Notes under the pieces: generated by a model
What the model was told of the DNA's origin: nothing
Seen by the model: the letters and a program-made list of their open reading frames with translations, nothing else
Databases searched by the model: none
Source: Cryptomeria japonica
Lineage: Eukaryota > Streptophyta > Pinopsida > Cupressales > Cupressaceae
DNA length: 64,000 nucleotides
Assembly (NCBI RefSeq): GCF_030272615.1
Contig: NC_081411.1
Location: 158,326,471-158,390,470, forward strand
Direction: 5' to 3'
In this document: positions 24,395-36,610 of the stretch, piece by piece
Numbering within the stretch: position 1 is the first letter of the stretch
Layout: every line of letters begins with the position of its first letter
Made by a program: the position numbers and the translations under genes

Positions 24395-27272
24395 ATGGGA
24401 AAGAACAAGCGAGGAACGATGGAACGACTAGAGGTTGAAAAGGAAAGACAAAGGCAACGTATGAAGAAATTACGTGACATAAGAACAATGGGAGAAGAAG
24501 GTATGCCATCCTCAACATATCAATTTGATTTACTAAACAAACATAATGAACCTAATGCAATTGAAGAAGAGACATTTGATTTACCGTATGAGCCTAATGC
24601 AATTGAAGAAGATACCACATTGAATAATCGATTAAATGATGAACATACACCTTCTCTATTTGATGAATTGAATGTACATAATGCACTGATGTTAACACCT
24701 CCTAGAATCATTCATAGGAAACCAAAGTATCTAATTGACATTGATGAGAATATATTGAAGCCGATGCCCAATAAAATGAATGAACGAACTTGTAGGAGAA
24801 TGGTTAAAAGAATATGGAAAAACTATTTTGAAAACTTAAATCAAACCACAAGATGACAATTAATTGTTCAAATCATTAAAAATTTGAATTTTAGAGAGAC
24901 AATGAAAATTCTAGGCCTAAGATCATCTAAAAGTAATAGTGAAAGAACTATTGTGATAAATATATTTGATGCATATCAAGCTATTGGTTCAAAATTAGGT
25001 ACTAAAGATTCTAATACTACTTGATGTGTCATTACATCAACCATAATGAGAAAGAAAATTAAAAAAGATCGTTTGATAAGCAAAACAAGTAAGTCATTAA
25101 ATGTTAGTCAAACAACATTAAGTAGAGCATTAAAGAGGTGGGAAAAAATAGGGGAACCTAACAATAATTCTCTTTGGGAATTCTTGGGTAGACTACCATG
25201 CAAAGACAAGGTTGTTGTTGATGCACTAAGAACATTAATTGAAAATTTTTTGGCATGAGAACACAAGAGCTTCACCCAACCAAAGAGATGTTGTTAGAAG
25301 GTGAATTGGGTCTAAAAATCATGAACCACATGCCAAACACTATTTGGATATGACTCAAACTAAATTTTATGAAAGATTCCTTCAAAAGTTTCCTCAAATA
25401 AGAATTTCTCAAAGATTTTTTGAAATGACAAAACCTTTTTATATTAAGATTAATCATGTACGCACCACATGTTGTTGTAGGATGCATATTGAATTTTCCA
25501 TGCACTATGATATTTTTCATCATATTTGTTCTACTTTGCACACTAACGATGTTTTGAAGGAATGCAAAATACAAGCACCTTGTAAGTCAGTAAGAGAATT
25601 TATTTCAAGTGTGCTATGTAATAGACATGATGGTTGCATTTATTATAAGATACCTTATTTGGAAGGTTCATGTTGTATATCTGGTTGTTTGCAATGTTTA
25701 CCAAGATGCATACATTTGGAGAGCACATATGAAATTGCTACAAAACTAGTTTCTTTCAGAAAATACAAGACAATCACATATGGAGTTAAAGATGGAAAAT
25801 ATTTGAAGAGATGTGAGATAGTGAAAAATGATATATGTGTAGCTGAATTTATGAAAATATTTCAAGAGAAACTAGTTTATGAGTACATAATGCATGCACA
25901 TAGAGCTTAGTGGTTAAATGAGCAATTCAAGTTATGTAAGGATACATTTCCTATTGGAACCATTGTCTCTATCATTTATTTCACTGAAAATTATACACTA
26001 CAACCTCAAAATGAAGTGCGATCTATGTATTATCACTCTACAAAGTTTCTATTTTTGTACACATAGCATTCATGCATGCAGATGATAGCACGAAGGATGA
26101 TAGAAAGGTTCTAAGAGAATATCAGTTCTACATAAGTGATGATCGTACTCATTCATCAGAGATTGTACAAGGATGCTTTAAAGTTTTCTATGATAGGTTA
26201 AGGGAAAGTAACATATGATACAACCAACAATTAATATGGTCAAATAATTGCGTCACACAATTCAAGAATGCGAGGATGTTTTATTGGTTGACAAGGATAC
26301 ATATGACAAGCGGTGTACAACTTTTTTGGAATTTCACTGAGGCTGGATATGGTAAGGGAGAGCATGATGGTGTAGGAGCATGTGTGAAAAGAGCTCTAAC
26401 TAGAGAATAATTGAAGGATGAAGGTGGTGCTGAGTTGATAGATGTAGAAACAATTGTGCGATGGTGTAAGTCTACGATGGGTCTAGGTAATCTAGATATG
26501 TCAATGGTTCATAGATATTTTTGGTTGATCATTGAATCTAACATTGAAAACTATCTAGATTGTGGTACAGTTGCAGGATCGAGTAACATGCACTCATTTA
26601 TGAGTTCAAATTCAAGTTCACTGGTAATTTATATGAGAGAGATGGTATGTTTTTATTTCTTCATGCATGTATTGTTTGTGGGAAGAATGTGAATCACAAG
26701 AGTGGGTTAACAAATGGTCTTGTACACCATTGGTTCCCATTGATTCATATCAAATTACCAAAGCACTACAATTGAGCCAGATGGAGACATCAGTGGATTT
26801 TGACCATGTATCCGACCTAGTGGATTCAGGTGATTTTTTGAGTTAATTTTTTTGCAAGTATTCTTTTTGGTTCATTTTGTTGTACGTCATGCTTTAATTT
26901 TGGTATTAATTAACACTTTATAAAATGCAACTCATGTGTATGCAGTTGTTGCAGAAGAGAACATTGAAGAAGGAACACATTACTATTTGTGTCATTGTGT
27001 TGAGCCAAAAGGAAAATTGACAGCCACAATAATTGACGGAGAGAGTATTGAGTACCCAATAGGGTTTGTTGTTGTGACAGGAACATGGCTTCGAAAATAC
27101 CCTATCAAGAATTCTTCATTTCTCTAACCTTGTTGTTGCAACAAATATTCATTTGATTAATTATCGTTGTAGACCTCATAACAAGATTTTATGGAAAGTT
27201 CATGAATTTGACCATGAGACAATACTTGACACAATACAGGTTAGAGTCGATCCTGAAGACTCACTTGATTGA
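24395..27272 (+). pseudogene. Gene A: transposase-like gene, decayed
   Basis: The start codon has a good context (accATGGG) 15 bp after an acceptor. The frame can be followed for about 2.9 kb through six nonsense codons (24854, 25022, 25302, 25908, 26216, 26408) and frame slips at T-runs near 25245 and 26045, plus others near 26.65 and 27.1 kb. In order: a basic, coiled N-terminus; a helix-turn-helix around NVSQTTLSRALKRW (about 25097-25140); a Cys/His-rich part (TTCCCRMH near 25465; CCISGCLQCLPRC near 25670); then WSNNCVTQFKNARMFYWL (from 26237) and GKGEHDG (26351-26371). After a 116-bp phase-1 intron (26830-26945) comes a beta-rich tail (THYYLCHCVEP, IEYPIGFVVV). I recall similar uncharacterised proteins from mosses and other lower plants, but cannot name the family. 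It is probably the transposase of the surrounding element. Confidence 0.7.
26830..26945 (+). other. Intron in gene A
   Basis: The donor G/GTGATT and acceptor tatgcag/TT join two readable frames in phase 1 (a split Val codon). The stretch itself is T-rich and carries stops, as expected of an intron. Confidence 0.6.
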
Positions 27273-27329
27273 TTCTACAGTTCATAGTAGAATGATTTTG
27301 AGAATTTTGTATAAATCATTGACAAATTA

Positions 27330-27670
27330 TTCTATATTCATTTTTTGTATATATAAATGCCCATGAGCTAATTTTTACATGTTTAGGGGCATAATTTTGT
27401 ATATTTAAATGGCAATGAACTGATTTGTACATATGTAGATGCCAAATTTTGTATATTAAAATGGCGATGAGCTTAATCACACATATTGTAATGCCAAATT
27501 TTGTATAAAAGCCCATGAGATAATTTGTATATTAAAATGGTGATGAGCTGAATCGTACATATTGTAATGCCAAATTTTGTATAAAATCTCATGAGATGAT
27601 TTGTAAGACATTTTTTGTATAATCAAATAGCCAAGACGTGATTTGACCATATATAGAGGCAAATTTTTGA
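27330..27670 (+). repeat. 55-62-bp minisatellite behind gene A
   Basis: Five to six degenerate units share gccaaattttgtatat(t/a) and atggcgatgagctga. They lie immediately 3' of the gene A stop and may include its transcript end. Confidence 0.7.
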
Positions 27671-27902
27671 ATAATATGTGACAATGTTTTGTGACTATTT
27701 TGTGTGTCAATGTTTTGTGACTATGTTTTGAGTATATGTGATGTGTCCCTAGTCCATTATGAACATTCTTGATTCTTGTATAATCATGGAGAATTATTTG
27801 AGTCATTATCAAGTCATAGGGGTGATAGATTGAGACTAGATACAATTTGAGCAAAAATTGTCATTGATGTCAAAAAAGTTGTCAAGCAAGTTCTACATTG
27901 CG

Positions 27903-29800
27903 TCGGTAGGGTATGACTCTCAATGTTCTGGCACTTTGGGATGCATGATAGGGGCATGCCTAGCATAAAAATACCCACCTAGATGGGCTCATGACATTGG
28001 TTTGTGCACACAATGAACCAAATCAATTCTAGCCAATCCTACAACTTTGCATTGCATGCAACTGACGGCTTTTGTAGTAGGCAAAAAAATTCTACCAATT
28101 GAAAAATAGCTCTGAGTCATCACAAATCAAGATAGTCCTTTGTAGAGGAGCCTCACATGACCCCATGAGTTCAAACAGATTGACCATATGTGTCCTAGAT
28201 TGGAAGAAACAGTCCGTCAAATTTTGACAATTTTTTGGACTCATGGCACTTAAGAGATCACCCTGGTACGGTATGACTCTCGACGTTCTAGCACTTTGGG
28301 ATGCATGAAAAATGAATTCCTAGAGTAAACCTTCCCACTCGGACGTGCTCATTATGTCGGTTTGTGCACACGATGAGCCAAATTAATTTTAGCCAATCTT
28401 GCAACTTTGAATTGCTTGCAACTGATGGTTCTTGCAATAGGAAAAAAAATGCTACCAATTGAAAATGGCTCTAAGTCATCAAAAACTGAGATAGGTAATT
28501 GTAGAGGAGCCTCATGAAACCTCATAGGTTCAAACAGATTGACCATATGTGTCTTGGATTGGAAGAAATAGTTCATCAATTTTTGACAATTTTTTAGACT
28601 CATGGCACTTGGGAGATCGCCCCAAAACGATATGACTCTCAACGTTCAGGCACTTCGAAATGCATGACAAGGGAATTCATAGTGTAAACCTTCCCACCCA
28701 GATGCACTCATGACATCAGTTTGTGCACACAATGAGCCAAATCGGCTCTAGCCAATCTTGCAACTTTGCATTGCATGCAACTGACGGTTTTTGCAGCAGG
28801 CGAAAAAATGCTACCAATTGAAAATAGCTCCGATTCATCAAAAAATGAGATAGGCCATTTTAGAGGAGCCTCACATGACCCCACATATTAAAAGGGATCA
28901 ATAATATATATCTTGGATTTGAAGAAATAGTCCGTCAAATTTTGATAATTTTTTGGACTCATGCAACTTGAGAGATCGCCCCGGTACAATATGAATCTTT
29001 ATGTTCAGGTGCTTCGGGATGCATGAGAGGGGCATGCCTAGTGTAAACCTTCACACCTGGATGTGCTCAATATTTTGGTTTGTGCACATGATGAACCGAA
29101 TCAATTCTAGCCAATCTTGCAACTTTGCATTGCATACAACTCACGATTTTTGCAGCAGGCGAAAAAATCCTACCAATTGAAAATGGCTCCGAGCCGTCAA
29201 AAACTAAGATATGCCATTGTAGAGGAGCCTCATGTGACCCCATGGGTTCAATCGGATTGACCATATTTGTCTTGGATTTGAAGAAACAGTTCATCAAATT
29301 TTGTCAATTTTTTGGACTCAGGGCACTTGAGAGATCACGTCGGTACAGTATGACTCTCGACATTCTGACACTTTGGGATGCATGAAAGGGGCATGCCTAG
29401 TGTGAACCTTCCCACTTGGATGTGATTGTGATGTCGGTTTGTACACATGATGAACGGAATCAATTCTAGCCAATCTTGCAACTTTGTATTGCATGCAATT
29501 GACAGTTTTTGCAGCAGGTGAAAAAATGCTACCAATCGAAAATGACTCTGAGTTGTCCAAAACTGAGATAGGCCATTTTAGAAAAGCCTCATGTGATCCT
29601 ATGGGTTCAAACAGATTGACCATATATTTCCTGGATTTGAGGAAACAGTCTATCAAATTTTGACAATTTTTTGGACTTGAGGCACTTGAGAGATCGCACT
29701 GGTATGGTATGACTCTCTGGCACTTTGGGATGCATGATAGGGGAGTTCCTAGCATAAAACTACCCACCCAGATGCCCTTTCAATGTTGGTTTATGCACAC
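27903..29800 (+). repeat. 359-bp satellite, five full units
   Basis: The marker gtatgactct with cactttgggatgcatga begins units at 27911, 28271, 28630, 28989, 29348 and 29707, giving spacings of 360, 359, 359, 359 and 359. Units share tagccaatcttgcaactttg and tgacaattttttggactca. The last copy is truncated near 29800. Each unit holds a similar open stretch on the minus strand (for example PFSIGSIF and CKVARLARIDSVHHV), but a 359-bp period cannot keep one frame across units. Unit divergence shows the array is old. Confidence 0.92.
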
Positions 29801-29888
29801 AATGAACAAAATATGACCATTGCGAGCATGAGGGTGCTCTCGCACCAAACACATATTATTATTTATATTCATATTATTGATTTTTGTT

Positions 29889-30170
29889 GTTTATATTCAT
29901 ATTGTTGATTACATATGCAAATATTCATTTAAATTTATAAAAGGGTAGCCACCAAATACAATGAATACACAATAATGAACTAAATACAAGGAGTTTTGTA
30001 CGGTTAGTTCAACATTTTAGAAATTTTATCAACTCATATTCCACGATTTGAATGTTTTATATCATATATTTTTGTAGTTTATATTCATATTGTTGATTAC
30101 ATAGGCAAATGATCAATTAAATTTATAGAAGGACAACCATAAAATACAATGAATACAAAATAATAAACTC
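29889..30170 (+). repeat. 188-bp direct duplication
   Basis: gtttatattcatattgttga starts copies at 29889 and 30077; about 94 bp of each copy can be aligned, ending aatacaatgaatac..aataa. Confidence 0.8.

Positions 30171-30173
<3 letters not shown>

Positions 30174-30224
<51 letters not shown>
30174..30224 (+). repeat. (TA)n microsatellite
   Basis: About 25 uninterrupted TA dinucleotides just beyond the 3' end of gene B. Confidence 0.95.
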
Positions 30225-30227
<3 letters not shown>

Positions 30228-30358
30228 CATGTCTGCCAAGTCAATACAAGTATTATAGAAATATCGCATATGCCATGTCCTAATCGATATACAATAAAAA
30301 TGTAGAATATATCTACATGTATTCATCATTCTATGACCAAAACTAACACTATATGATC

Positions 30359-32829
30359 CTAAACTTGTGGTGGATAATCAAAATCAAGCCTCTTCGATGC
30401 AGTACACGACTCTGTAGATGGCTGTAAAACCACAATTCAAAAGCCAAGTTAGAATTCTTTTGTAGAAAATAGTTCACAATTAACAACATAACTATGCATT
30501 CAACTATAATTCCTTTGGAATTGAAATGTAGATTACCTCATCGGTTGATCTAGGAGCTAATGTCTTTGCTCTCCTCTCCTTGTCACTCTTAGGAGTTTTC
30601 TTGAAGACATACTTAAATGGATCCATGTTATGGTCGTACCGCGAAGGGGTCTATTATAGATTAAATGTACAATTAATACAATATACTAACATAAATATAT
30701 CAAAAACACTTAAAGCTATAATATAGAGAACAATGATGTACCTATTCCTGAGATGCTTCTCCAATGGACTGAGGATGGCTCACCATTGATGGAGAAACTA
30801 TCGCTATTACCTATACAAAAAATGTTCAAAGATTAAATACAATTAATATAATGATAAGTATTGTAGGATTAAATAAATTAATTTTACATATCAAACAAAA
30901 GTGTACCGGATCCTGAGATGCTTCTCCAGTGCACGAAGGAGGGTTCACCATTGATGAAATAGGTATGGATATTTCCTGTATGTAAAATTATAAAATTATA
31001 ATATATCACAAGTTCGCATTTATGCATGCATATAATCATGAAATCAAGAAAATAAAGTAGAGATACATACCTCTGCCCTCTATTGATCCATGGGTGAATC
31101 AGGTGCATTCAACAAATCCACATAGCTCAATGGCTGCTATACATGTAAAATATACAAAAAACACTAATCAATCTACAAACCCCAACTAATACTTGATTTC
31201 AACATTTTCAAACAATTGTACAACTAAAAATGTGTTCAATTACCTTCTTCCCACATTTTGGCATCTTCGAGGAATTGTTTTTCTTAGGACAAGCCCTAGA
31301 CGAGGAGGGCGTACCGTAAAAAAAAAAAATTAACATGAGATATTAGTACAGATAATAAATTAAACATAATTTTAAAAATCTAAAATGAAATGACATGCAT
31401 ATTCCATCAAAACAATACATAAAAATGGTTGTACAAAATATGATACCGTATAGCCTTGTAAGCCAAAATCGATTGTTGAGAGCGTGATGTCATCAATCTA
31501 GGACATTTGGTCCCCTGTCAACACCTACAAACAAAAAATTGGACCAAGATAGTTAGTATATCTTGTATTTTTTTGAATTCAAAGTGTACTATTATATTTT
31601 AACATGTTACAAAATTTATACCTCAGGCATCAAAGTTGTAGCTATAGTAACTGGGAGAGGAGTATAGGATACCACTACTGGATCCTAAAATGCATATTAT
31701 TTGTCTCAATTTAAATCGATGTATAAATAAAATTCATTTATGTAATTACAAATTTTAAGTGATTGATAAATAAAATGCTATGAATTCAAATGAACACACC
31801 CGTGTGTGTCGCTCATGGGCAAACACCATGTCCATCAACTCATCTGTCAGTGCAAAATCCTTAGTCGTGCGGGCCTAGCATCTACTCCTGCAAATCATGC
31901 ACATATGAGATGAGGATCCATCTGCACCAGCTGCATCATCTATCCTTGAGCAACCAACACACATATGTCAGAAGGGCTCTCTATCACCACCTGGAGCAAC
32001 TAATGGCTCATCATCCAATACAATAGGGTGTGCTAATGACATCCCATGTTGGATGATGGCACCAGTCAATGTTGTGGCTGCATGAAGAGTTTGTAGCTCC
32101 ATCGACTCTTTCAACTCTACTAGGACAACCTGATGCACCTTGGGTTTGGGTGCTAGGGGGCGGCGACTCTCTGTAGGTAATCGCCTACGAGATCCAGGTC
32201 TATCTTGGGTAGAGCCACCACCTCTACCATGGAACTCTCTCATGTCAAAATAGTTTGGGCACACATTGAGCACAAACTCACAATATACTTTTCTCAAAAA
32301 ATATAATGGCACCTCATAATTATTACAAGGTGGATCATCAAAGACCATCCACCACCTGTGCCAAAAAAGATTCTTCATCTACACATTGGTACAACAATAT
32401 ATGGGAAACCTCTTTGCATTAAGAGGTAATGACTGACCAATTTTGGGATCAATGAAAAGGGCATATATTTGGTTTTTACTAATATTATTATTTTTTACTC
32501 CCTCGTATGATAGCCCATTAGCATAGAATTGACAACACCTATCCCTAAAGCTTCCTCATTTGGTAATTTGTGTGGAAACAACTATGGCACCACTAGCTAA
32601 TGTTTCTAGGCTAGTGGTGAGGGATTGATGATGCTCAAGTTCAGATGTTTTCAATTTAATAATTAGTCTATTGATTTTAGATGTATTTTTTCTTAAGTAA
32701 TTAATTAATTGCTCCTATGTTTCGGGTGTGCAGTCAAAAGGAGGAATTGGGGGTGTGTGTATCTTATGGGTTTCCAAGAGGTGCATTTGGTTGTTCTTGT
32801 TGTGGATTAGAAGAATCAGTTTTTGAAGC
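30359..32829 (-). pseudogene. Gene B: multi-exon gene of unknown function, decayed
   Basis: Nine exon blocks on the minus strand, with consensus or near-consensus splice sites in most, all join in phase 0: about 32829-31800, 31684-31622, 31524-31447, 31315-31244, 31136-31071, 30975-30907, 30810-30742, 30650-30537 and 30421-30359 (stop). The first, large block has nonsense codons at 32717, 32558, 32381, 31970 and 31877 and a frameshift near 32770. It contains a coiled-coil-like stretch (RKNTSKINRLIIKLKTSELE), an aromatic segment (NLFWHRWWMVFDD) and Cys pairs (CVGC, CMICRSRC). The C-terminus is basic (KYVFKKTPKSDKERRAK) and ends LDFDYPPQV. Two neighbouring 69-nt exons are duplicates (both with SMV and GEASQ). 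The acceptor of the fourth block (31315) looks mutated. No family recognised. As the second gene of the transposon it may be a DNA-binding or accessory protein. Confidence 0.65.
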
Positions 32830-32929
32830 AAAAAATTAAAAAATCTAATCAAAATTAATGAAATTAAATTCAAAATATAAATTTTTTTGAACAAACAGGA
32901 AAGAATGAAAAAAATAAACAAAAACTAAC

Positions 32930-33380
32930 TGTTGGTGTAAATAATTATTCATCATGAATATTATTACACTTTAATTAAGTTTACTTAGGAAATGCATTTC
33001 ATAGTAGTTTGGGTATGATACACTTGGGTGTTTGTGCCACATTAGGATAGTGTGTGTAGGAGAAATTCCACCTTTTATGGTGTTGATCTTGTTGTTACAC
33101 TCCACATTCAATGGGTGATCCACCTCATGTGGACTATTATATTATTTCTCCTACCTACCCACACCTATTTCCTACCTACCCTTGTTTCTTATTGAGCCAC
33201 ATGTCATGTTTGTGTCCTCACATATCCCTAGCCTTGCCTATATAGGCAAGCTCATCTACATTGTATGTAATTGATATTATTGATCATTTTCTATTGATAA
33301 GAATACAGTTTATTCTTGTCCTATGTTGTGTCTCTATTTTGTACATTTCATTGAGCTCTTGATCTTGGCAAAATCTCACA
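32930..33380 (+). repeat. 5' LTR of the Copia element
   Basis: 451 bp. A palindromic TATA region cttgcctatataggcaag (33233-33250) is the likely promoter core. Directly followed by the primer-binding site. Confidence 0.95.
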
Positions 33381-35001
33381 TGGTATCTGAGCCTTTGGGG
33401 CTTCATTGATTCGTCTTGAAGAGGCATTATTGTGATGTCAAGAGGCAGATATGAAGAGAAGCGTCTTTTGGAGGTGTCCTAGACCATATCCGACCCCGCC
33501 ATTGCGTCCAGAAGGCTGTTTCCATGAATTTTGGTTATAAAGTCGACCTATTTTGGTGAGAAATTTTTTTTGCCAATTTTGCTATTATTGTACGGATTTC
33601 CAAATTTTTTATTAATTTTTCGAAAAAATAAAATAAAATAAAATTATTTTCTAAAAAAAATTTTCGAAAAATTGAAAATTAAAAAAATAATTTAAAAAAA
33701 ATCAAAAATTTTTTAGAAAAAAATTAAAAAAAGCATTTTTCGGGAGTCCGCAGACCCCCCCGTACCTGCAGTCTGCAGCACAGGTCATCGCGCCTGTACC
33801 CGTCATCGCCTGTGTTGCTGCTGCTATCAATGCCACTGCTGGCGCCTATACCCGACCATCCCGTCCTTGCCACGCTCCGCCCGCGTCGAGACCCGTGACG
33901 CCGCCAGCCCACTCGGTTGCCTAGACCACCGCCCGCCTGCCACATCGGTCCCACCACCGCCGCCTCGCTCCACACGCCGTCCCGAGCTCCCTCCCGATAG
34001 CTCGGCTCCTCTCGACACCAGCCCCCATCTTTAGCTTCTAGTCTGCCTCCGGCAGCCTCCTCCCGCCAGCGGTCAACCAGACAGGAGGACCCGCATCCTC
34101 CACATGGCAGGCGGCCACTAGCCCGTGGGTAAAACCCATTCTATCAGTCATCCGTATGGCCGCCACATCATCAGCCAAATCAGCCTGCCACGTTAGATTT
34201 TTGTACTGCACAGTCATCTGCCATGTCATCAGTCTGTACAATACGGACGCCCAGTCAGCAAGGAGGCGAAGTTTTTGCGACGGTCATACGGCCGTCAAAT
34301 TTAACACAGTGAATTTCTGACGTCAGCGCCACATCAGCATTTTTCAAAAATTTTGCAAGCCCCTCTCATTAAGCTTTTTGATTTTGTAGTTCAACTTCAA
34401 ATGGCCATAGCTTGCTCATTTTTGCTCCTTTTTGGGTGCAATTATTTTTGAAATGGGCTAGAATTTCCTGCTCTCCATAGTGGTGAAGAAATTTTTTGAT
34501 TTTGATGCATAGATTTTTCAAAAAATGCAGTTTTTGGTGACTGTACTTGAGTAATCCCAGTTTTTGCAACTTCAAAGGCTTCGTTTAGGGTCATATGACC
34601 TCCTTTTCAGGTGCCATTTTTTTTTAAAGTGCATATTTTTTTGTCTACTTTCACATGATGCTATCAGATTGATGCCATTGTAAGTAGAAATTGTACTTTT
34701 AGATTTTGGCCATTTTTGGTTCTCTTGGTACTTGTATATTTGCTTGAATCTCAGTTAGATTCATTGCACTATTGATTGAAGTCTCTTGTATCTCATTTGA
34801 CAAGTTGTAAAATTTGCATCATAAGTCCACTTTGCCTTGTTTTGCAAGTGGCTCATTGTAATCGCACTAAGTATAAAGTGCCAAAATCATCACTTTGGGG
34901 GGGCTACTTTGATTCATTGAATTTGGGGGGTACTTTGATTGATTAAATTTGGGGGGTGTCTCTTGTGCTCTTGTTCACTTGTGTCCTTCCTTTTTGCTGC
35001 T
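33381..35001 (+). other. Copia leader with GC-rich island
   Basis: After the primer-binding site the leader is A/T-rich to 33740, then sharply GC-rich (about 33745-34110), and then holds a run of related motifs: ccacatcatcagcc, tgccacgtta, tgccatgtcatcag, gacgtcagcgccacatcagc (34150-34340). Minus-strand frames in the GC-rich part are probably chance. Gag starts at 35002 after a G-rich stretch. Confidence 0.6.
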
Positions 35002-35697
35002 ATGGGTTCTTCTAAGTTTCCTCTCTTAACTCCACATAATTATGCTACTTGGAAAATTGATGCATGTAGTAAACTTATGGAAAAAGGACTAACTCATTAC
35101 ATTGAAGGAACTATTGTTGCTCCAGCTGATCCTAAGGTTGATCCAGTTGGTCACTTGGATTGGCTCACTAAAAATATCATGGCAATTGGTACCTTAAGAA
35201 AGTATGTATCAAAGGATCTCATTTTTCATATTGAGAAGTGTACTCTAATCAAGGATGCTTGGAAAAAGTTTCAAGACTTGTATGGTCAAGTTGATGAGAT
35301 TAGGGGATATCAAATTGATAGTGATCTCACCATGTTAGATCTCAAGAACTTTGATACTATACAGGATTATGTCACTAAGGCAAATGAGTTGAGGGCACAA
35401 CTCAAAGATTGTGGCATTGATAAGAAGGATACTCAATTGATATTCAACTTGATAGGCAAGCTTCCACAAGAATATGCAGCATTTGTTTCTAGTTTCCAAA
35501 CCCATAGGATGACAATGGGTTCAAGCTACAAAATGCCTATATTTGATGCTTTCAATGAAATGTTGACGATGGAACAAACTAAGTTGATATGCATGGGCAT
35601 TCTTAAGGCTTCTAAGTCTCAAGTATTAGTGGCAAATCAAGGGAACAAAGGAAATCAAGGACAACTCAAACAAGAAGAAATGGCAATCAAAGCCTAA
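35002..35697 (+). pseudogene. Copia gag (UBN2-type)
   Basis: Starts at ATG 35002 (MGSSKFPLLTPHNYATWK), although the frame is open from 34939. The LLTPHNYATWK opening, the WLTKN/LRKYVSK and KDAWKKFQDLYG segments and the IQDYVTKANELRAQL stretch are typical of the Copia gag domain that forms the capsid shell. One base is lost or gained near 35650-35665, after which the original frame moves to the next phase and this frame ends at 35697. Otherwise it is free of stops. Confidence 0.85.
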
Positions 35698-36610
35698 GGA
35701 AAAAGCACCATCTTTTCCACAACAAGGAGATTCATCCTCTTCCAAGAGAGATAACTCACCAAAGAGGGAGAGACCTACTTGTGCTTATTGTAAAAAGATT
35801 GGTCATGAGGAGCATTGTTGCCATTTTAAGAAGATTTATGAGCTCACACATATCATCAAAAAGCATAACATTGATTTGCCTAAAGTCTACAAGAAAGATG
35901 ATTCATCAACTTCCACTTCCTCACATTCAAAAGGAAAAGGGCAAGCATTCATGGCTTCTACAAGTGGGAAGACTCACTCTTTTGGAACAAAAAATGGAAA
36001 ATCTCTATGTACTACTATCAGTCATGATTCAGAGAGATGGCTTCTAAATTCAGGGGCTTCTCATCATATGGCATCTTCGCAGTCTATGTTCTCTACATTT
36101 GAGCCTTGCACCATGCCACAGATTTTGATGGGCAATCATACATACATGGATGTGATTGGGAAAGGATCTATTGACATTGGGGATAACTCCTTCAATGATG
36201 TGTTGTGTGTATCCCACTTGACAAACAATCTCCTTTCTATCTATCAAATCACACATGGCACAACTAAGAGAGTTGTGGAGTTCACACCTGACTCAGTTTT
36301 CATTAGAGACTTGGAGACTAGCACTATCATTGCGACTGGGGTGGTTGATCATGCATCTCAGTTATACTCCTTTTTAGATTTTGTTGATGATGATGATTTC
36401 ACATTTGATGATTCTACACATGATGATCACACTTATTGTGATGGTTCAGTTTTTGAGGAGGACTTTGGGCACTTGAACATGGGGATTCTCACATGTGAAC
36501 CCATTCTTGAGTCTTGTATTTCATCTCCTCATATTGATATCACATCACCTATTGCACCTGATGATGCAGATAGTGCAACAGTTTTGCCTTCATGTGATTC
36601 AGTGCAGTAG
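35666..36610 (+). pseudogene. Copia zinc knuckle and aspartic protease region
   Basis: The frame carries the CX2CX4HX4C knuckle (35780-35821, CAYCKKIGHEEHCC), a Ser/Lys linker, then the protease signature WLLNSGASHHMA. The catalytic Asp is Asn here (codon aat, 36047-36049), so the enzyme should be inactive. The fold continues with the usual NHTYMDVIGKGSI and DVLCVSHLTNNLLSI segments and EFTPDSVFIRDLET. No integrase HHCC follows; the frame turns acidic and meets TAG at 36608. Confidence 0.85.

Noticed and set aside
27911-29767. Genes from the 66-149-codon minus-strand frames of the satellite
   Set aside because: Each frame is part of a repeat unit of 359 bp, which breaks the frame from unit to unit; no splice or start signals.
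33724-34241. Gly/Arg-rich minus-strand frames
   Set aside because: Chance frames in the GC-rich leader of the Copia element, antisense to its transcription.
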